DNA from: Sinomonas mesophila
GTDB taxonomy: Bacteria; Actinomycetota; Actinomycetes; Actinomycetales; Micrococcaceae
Reading direction: 5' to 3'
Assembly: GCF_001999765.1 (NCBI RefSeq)
Contig: NZ_MTIC01000003.1
Location: 395,069-459,068 of the forward strand
Length of the DNA: 64,000 nucleotides
The notes beneath the pieces are model-generated. The model did no database searches and was not told the DNA's origin. It saw only the letters and a list, made by a program, of their open reading frames with translations. A program made the position numbers and the translations under genes. Of this stretch, positions 61,385 through 64,000 are shown piece after piece (position 1 is the stretch's first letter; each line of letters begins with the position of its first letter).

Positions 61385-63133
61385 TTAGAACGGTGGGGGC
61401 GGGTCGCTGTGGGGGTAGGTCTTGTGCCTCCGGCCGGAGGGGCCGGTCCATTCGAGGGTGCCCGGTGGGGGACTGTCTGGTGTCTTGGGCGGTGGGGTGC
61501 CTGGGCTGTCTGAGGAGTCCTGCCCGGTCTCCGGTTCTATCCCTTGCCTGCCGCCGATCTGGCGGACTTTCCAGTAGCCGAGGGTCTTCTGGCGGTGGTG
61601 TTCTCGGCAGAGGAGGGCGAGGTTTCCGACGTCGGTCTCACCCCCCTGGGACCATGCGTGGGTGTGGTCGGCCTCGCAGGCGGGGCCGGGCTTCTCGCAG
61701 GCGGGGAAGGTGCAGGTCGCGTCGCGGATGGTGAGGAAGCGGCGCATGGCGGCGGTGGGGGCGTAGCGGGTGCGCTCGATGGCCAGCGGGGCCCCGGTGA
61801 GGGGGTGGACGACGAGCCGGGTCCAGAACTTCGTCTGCGCGGCGAGCCGCCGGGCGGCCTCGGAGTCGATGAGCCCGTAGCCGAGGATCTCCCCGGGGGT
61901 GTCACTGGTGCCGGCGAGGGTGGCGGCGGGGACGGTGACCACGAGTTCGGTCCGCACGCCCGCGATCGGGCCCCCGGCCGAGCTGGTCCCGGTGGCGAGG
62001 AGGAGGTCGGTGAGGGCGTCGGCGCGCAGCTGGTTGACCGTGCGGGCCTCGTCGGGGGCTTGGAGGGAGCGGGCGACCGCGGTCAGTCGGGTGTCGATGA
62101 GGGCGCCGGTCTCGAGCGGGATGAGGGCGGTGAGGTGGCACATGCCGTCCCCGCAGGGGGTGATGTCCACGCGCCGGTCGGCGAGGGCCTTGGCCTTGCG
62201 CACGGCCAGGGGCGTGTCGGCGTAGTCCTCGGCGAGGCGGTGCAGCCGCCGGCCGAGGGCGCCGGGGGTGGGGATCAGGTCGGGGTCATCGGGGGCGGCG
62301 ATTCCCGCGGCGGCGGTGGCGAACTCCTCGAGGCGGGCGGCCGGGGTGGGGATGGCGGCGTCGAGGATGACCGCGGCCCGGCGCCGGGTGAGCCGGCCGG
62401 CGCGCATGGCGGCCAGGACGGGGGCCAGGGAGGGGTGGGTCAGGGCGAGGGCCTCCTCGACCATGGCCCGGGTGGTGCGCTGGGCGAGCTTGAGGACCGC
62501 GGCGGCCTCGGAGGCGGCCACGGCGGGGGCGTCGAGCCGGTCCACGGGGACCTCGCTGGAGGAGCCCTCGGCGCGGGTGAGCGCGGCGAGGAGGAAGATC
62601 CTGTTGGCGTCGAGGCGGGCCTGGTCGGCCTCGTTGGCCTCGAGGGCGTCCAGGACCTCCGCGGCGCGCTCGAGCCGGATCTGCGCCATCGCCGCCTCCG
62701 GCGTGGGCGGCCCGGCCGGGTCCGACGGATCACGCACGGCCCCGGCATCATCGATGAGGGCACAACCCTCGGCCTCGGCCGGGGCCTCGCCATCAGCCGC
62801 CGAGGGTTCGGCCGCCGGGGGCTCCTGGCCGACCGGGGGCGGCTGGTGGGCATGGCCGCAGGCGCACCGGCACACGTCCTTCGTACCCGGGAGCGGGTCG
62901 AACAGTGCCGGGTCGAACCGCGGGGCCTCGATCCACCGCACCTTCCCGGAGCAGATCGCGGCGAACTCCTCCGGGCTCATCGGGTCCACGATCCCGAGGT
63001 CCTCCGGGCTCAGGTCATCCCAGTCCTCGGGCTCGTTCACGTCCAGGTCCGGGTCCCAGTCGGGCACAGGCGACGGCCCAGGGAGGGGTGCGCCAATGGC
63101 GGCCCCCTCATCGAATCCCTGTTCCCCTGCCAT
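61385..63133 (-). CDS. DUF222 / HNH endonuclease signature protein (13E12 repeat family)
   Basis: A 582-residue protein with the architecture common in many copies in actinobacterial genomes: DUF222 in the middle (ANRIFLLAALTRAEG, RLTRRRAAVILDAAI, RRVDITPCGDGMCHL) and an HNH nuclease motif at about residues 486-515 (CEADHTHAWSQGGETDVGNL, ALLCREHH). The N-terminal 150 residues are acidic, with a Cys-His cluster (CRCACGHAH). The Pro-rich tail is disordered. Often regarded as mobile or intron-derived; a role is not established. Confidence 0.88.
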   Translation of the reverse strand: MAGEQGFDEGAAIGAPLPGPSPVPDWDPDLDVNEPEDWDDLSPEDLGIVDPMSPEEFAAICSGKVRWIEAPRFDPALFDPLPGTKDVCRCACGHAHQPPPVGQEPPAAEPSAADGEAPAEAEGCALIDDAGAVRDPSDPAGPPTPEAAMAQIRLERAAEVLDALEANEADQARLDANRIFLLAALTRAEGSSSEVPVDRLDAPAVAASEAAAVLKLAQRTTRAMVEEALALTHPSLAPVLAAMRAGRLTRRRAAVILDAAIPTPAARLEEFATAAAGIAAPDDPDLIPTPGALGRRLHRLAEDYADTPLAVRKAKALADRRVDITPCGDGMCHLTALIPLETGALIDTRLTAVARSLQAPDEARTVNQLRADALTDLLLATGTSSAGGPIAGVRTELVVTVPAATLAGTSDTPGEILGYGLIDSEAARRLAAQTKFWTRLVVHPLTGAPLAIERTRYAPTAAMRRFLTIRDATCTFPACEKPGPACEADHTHAWSQGGETDVGNLALLCREHHRQKTLGYWKVRQIGGRQGIEPETGQDSSDSPGTPPPKTPDSPPPGTLEWTGPSGRRHKTYPHSDPPPPF

Positions 63134-63212
63134 GGACCTACCCTCGCACAGGGCTCCGACAATTCTCGGCGACCAGGAGCGGTGAGCGCGCTACCCCGAG
63201 CCACTACCGCCG

Positions 63213-63764
63213 TCAGGCGTCGCGGGCCCGGCGGAAGACCCAGTTCCTCAGCAGCACAAACCGCACCACAGTGGCCGCCCAGCCGGCGATCGTCGTCGTC
63301 CACAGCTCCTGCGCGACGTCGGCCTCGGGCACGAGCCAGTGCAGCGCCGCGAGGCTTCCGGCCGTGAGGGCCAGCGCGACGGCGAGGGCGAGGAGCCCGT
63401 GGAGGTGGTCCTGGGCGAGGCGCCCCGGACCACGCACCTTGAACGTGAAACGCCGATTGAGTCCCGTGTTCATGACCGAGGTCAGGACGAGGGCGACGGC
63501 GTTCGCCGCCTGCGCACCCAGCCAGGGCCGGCACAGGGCGTAGAGCGCGAGCGAGGCAGCAGTGCAGACGACGCCGACCCCCGCGAAGCGCGTGAGTTGG
63601 CGGACGAGTGGGACTCGCCACAGGGACCACGCACGCCATCGGACGACGCCGCCCGGCGACGCCGAGAGGCCCCGACGGTCCGGTGCTTGAAGCTCCGGCC
63701 CCGTCGGGGCCTCTGTCAATGTCCGCTGCTGGTCCACGAGCTCCAGCCTCTCATGGCCGGCCAT
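63213..63764 (-). CDS. GtrA-family membrane protein
   Basis: A 183-residue protein with four hydrophobic segments. The GtrA core is visible: VRQLTRFAGVGVVCTAASLALYALC and ANAVALVLTSVMNTGLNRRFTF, a family implicated in moving polyprenyl-linked sugars for surface polysaccharide. The first 45 residues are hydrophilic and may not be translated if a later start is used. No ribosome site is obvious at the ATG. The partial membrane protein at the window edge is on the same strand upstream. Confidence 0.85.
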   Translation of the reverse strand: MAGHERLELVDQQRTLTEAPTGPELQAPDRRGLSASPGGVVRWRAWSLWRVPLVRQLTRFAGVGVVCTAASLALYALCRPWLGAQAANAVALVLTSVMNTGLNRRFTFKVRGPGRLAQDHLHGLLALAVALALTAGSLAALHWLVPEADVAQELWTTTIAGWAATVVRFVLLRNWVFRRARDA

Positions 63765-63842
63765 GCAGTCCGTGGGCTAGGCCTGTGAATGGCCGGCCAT
63801 CAGGCCCGGATCCCCAGCGCTGGCAGACCTGGAGCCGGGCGC

Positions 63843-64000
63843 CTACTGCGACCGGGTTGGGCGGTTGGCGACGACGGGTGCGGCGCCGGTGAAGCCCTCG
63901 CGGGCCTTGGCGATCTCGCGGATGCGTTCCCGGGAGGCGTACCAGCCGATGACCATGAGGGCGCAGGCGACGGCGGTGGCCGCGAGGGTCCAGGGCGAGT
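63843..64000 (-). CDS. Membrane protein, C-terminal end only (5' lies beyond the window)
   Basis: The last 51 codons of a minus-strand gene: one membrane span (WTLAATAVACALMVIGWYA) followed by a basic cytoplasmic tail (SREREIR-like region, then AKAREGFTG) and the stop at 63843-63845. Too little to name. Confidence 0.5.
   Translation of the reverse strand, partial: SPWTLAATAVACALMVIGWYASRERIREIAKAREGFTGAAPVVANRPTRSQ

Overview
The window comes from a very GC-rich actinobacterium. Gene order (clpS, DUF2017, murI, metallo-beta-lactamase fold hydrolase, rph, rdgB), DUF3039/DUF4395/DUF2017 proteins, a 13E12-type DUF222-HNH protein and an nrtR-nadA-nadB-nadC-nadS operon suggest the Micrococcaceae (Arthrobacter/Sinomonas-like). 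That placement is an inference; there is no rRNA or other phylogenetic marker here. No rRNA, tRNA, CRISPR array, phage gene or intact insertion sequence was seen.

Layout. 1-6600: end of an exporter-type membrane protein, nagB, DUF3039, an MFS transporter, a DExH helicase and nicotinamidase. 6600-14200: pncB faces away from a compact housekeeping run (clpS, DUF2017, murI, MBL hydrolase, rph, rdgB), followed by dedA and an exonuclease-BRCT protein. 14200-23400: DUF4395, ADP-ribosylglycohydrolase, two DUF202 proteins, aquaporin, sbcD-sbcC and an MFS transporter. 23400-27300: an accessory patch of lower GC with a small secreted protein and a large surface protein built as a seven-blade SBBP propeller. 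27300-46700: genes for aromatic-amine and aromatic-acid breakdown, interrupted by housekeeping genes, a frameshifted hydrolase and an orphan TPP riboswitch. 46700-54400: capA, an alpha/beta hydrolase, a free-standing lipoyl domain with E1 beta and E1 alpha, and an amino-acid permease. 54650-61313: Lrp regulator and the NAD de novo operon. 61385-end: HNH/DUF222, GtrA and a partial membrane protein.

How the genes work together. Copper amine oxidase (with FeaR-like AraC and TetR regulators and an APC permease) would turn tyramine-like amines into aldehydes. The two-component HpaB/HpaC-like hydroxylase makes 3,4-dihydroxyphenylacetate. HpaD, HpaE, a FAH-RraA fusion, HpaH and HpaI take it to pyruvate and succinate semialdehyde. 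IclR, TetR, GntR and AraC regulators or their operators can be seen at each step. NAD metabolism occurs twice: salvage (pncA/pncB) and de novo (nadABC-nadS behind an NrtR-type repressor with a perfect operator). The E1 alpha/E1 beta/lipoyl/hydrolase group looks like an acetoin-dehydrogenase-type complex whose E2 is split in two.

Regulatory style. At least fourteen genes begin 6-7 bases after a TANNNT-like -10 box, so leaderless mRNA is common here. Two dispersed repeat families lie mostly between convergent genes: a long perfect hairpin (three copies) and a 21-base tandem unit (three loci).
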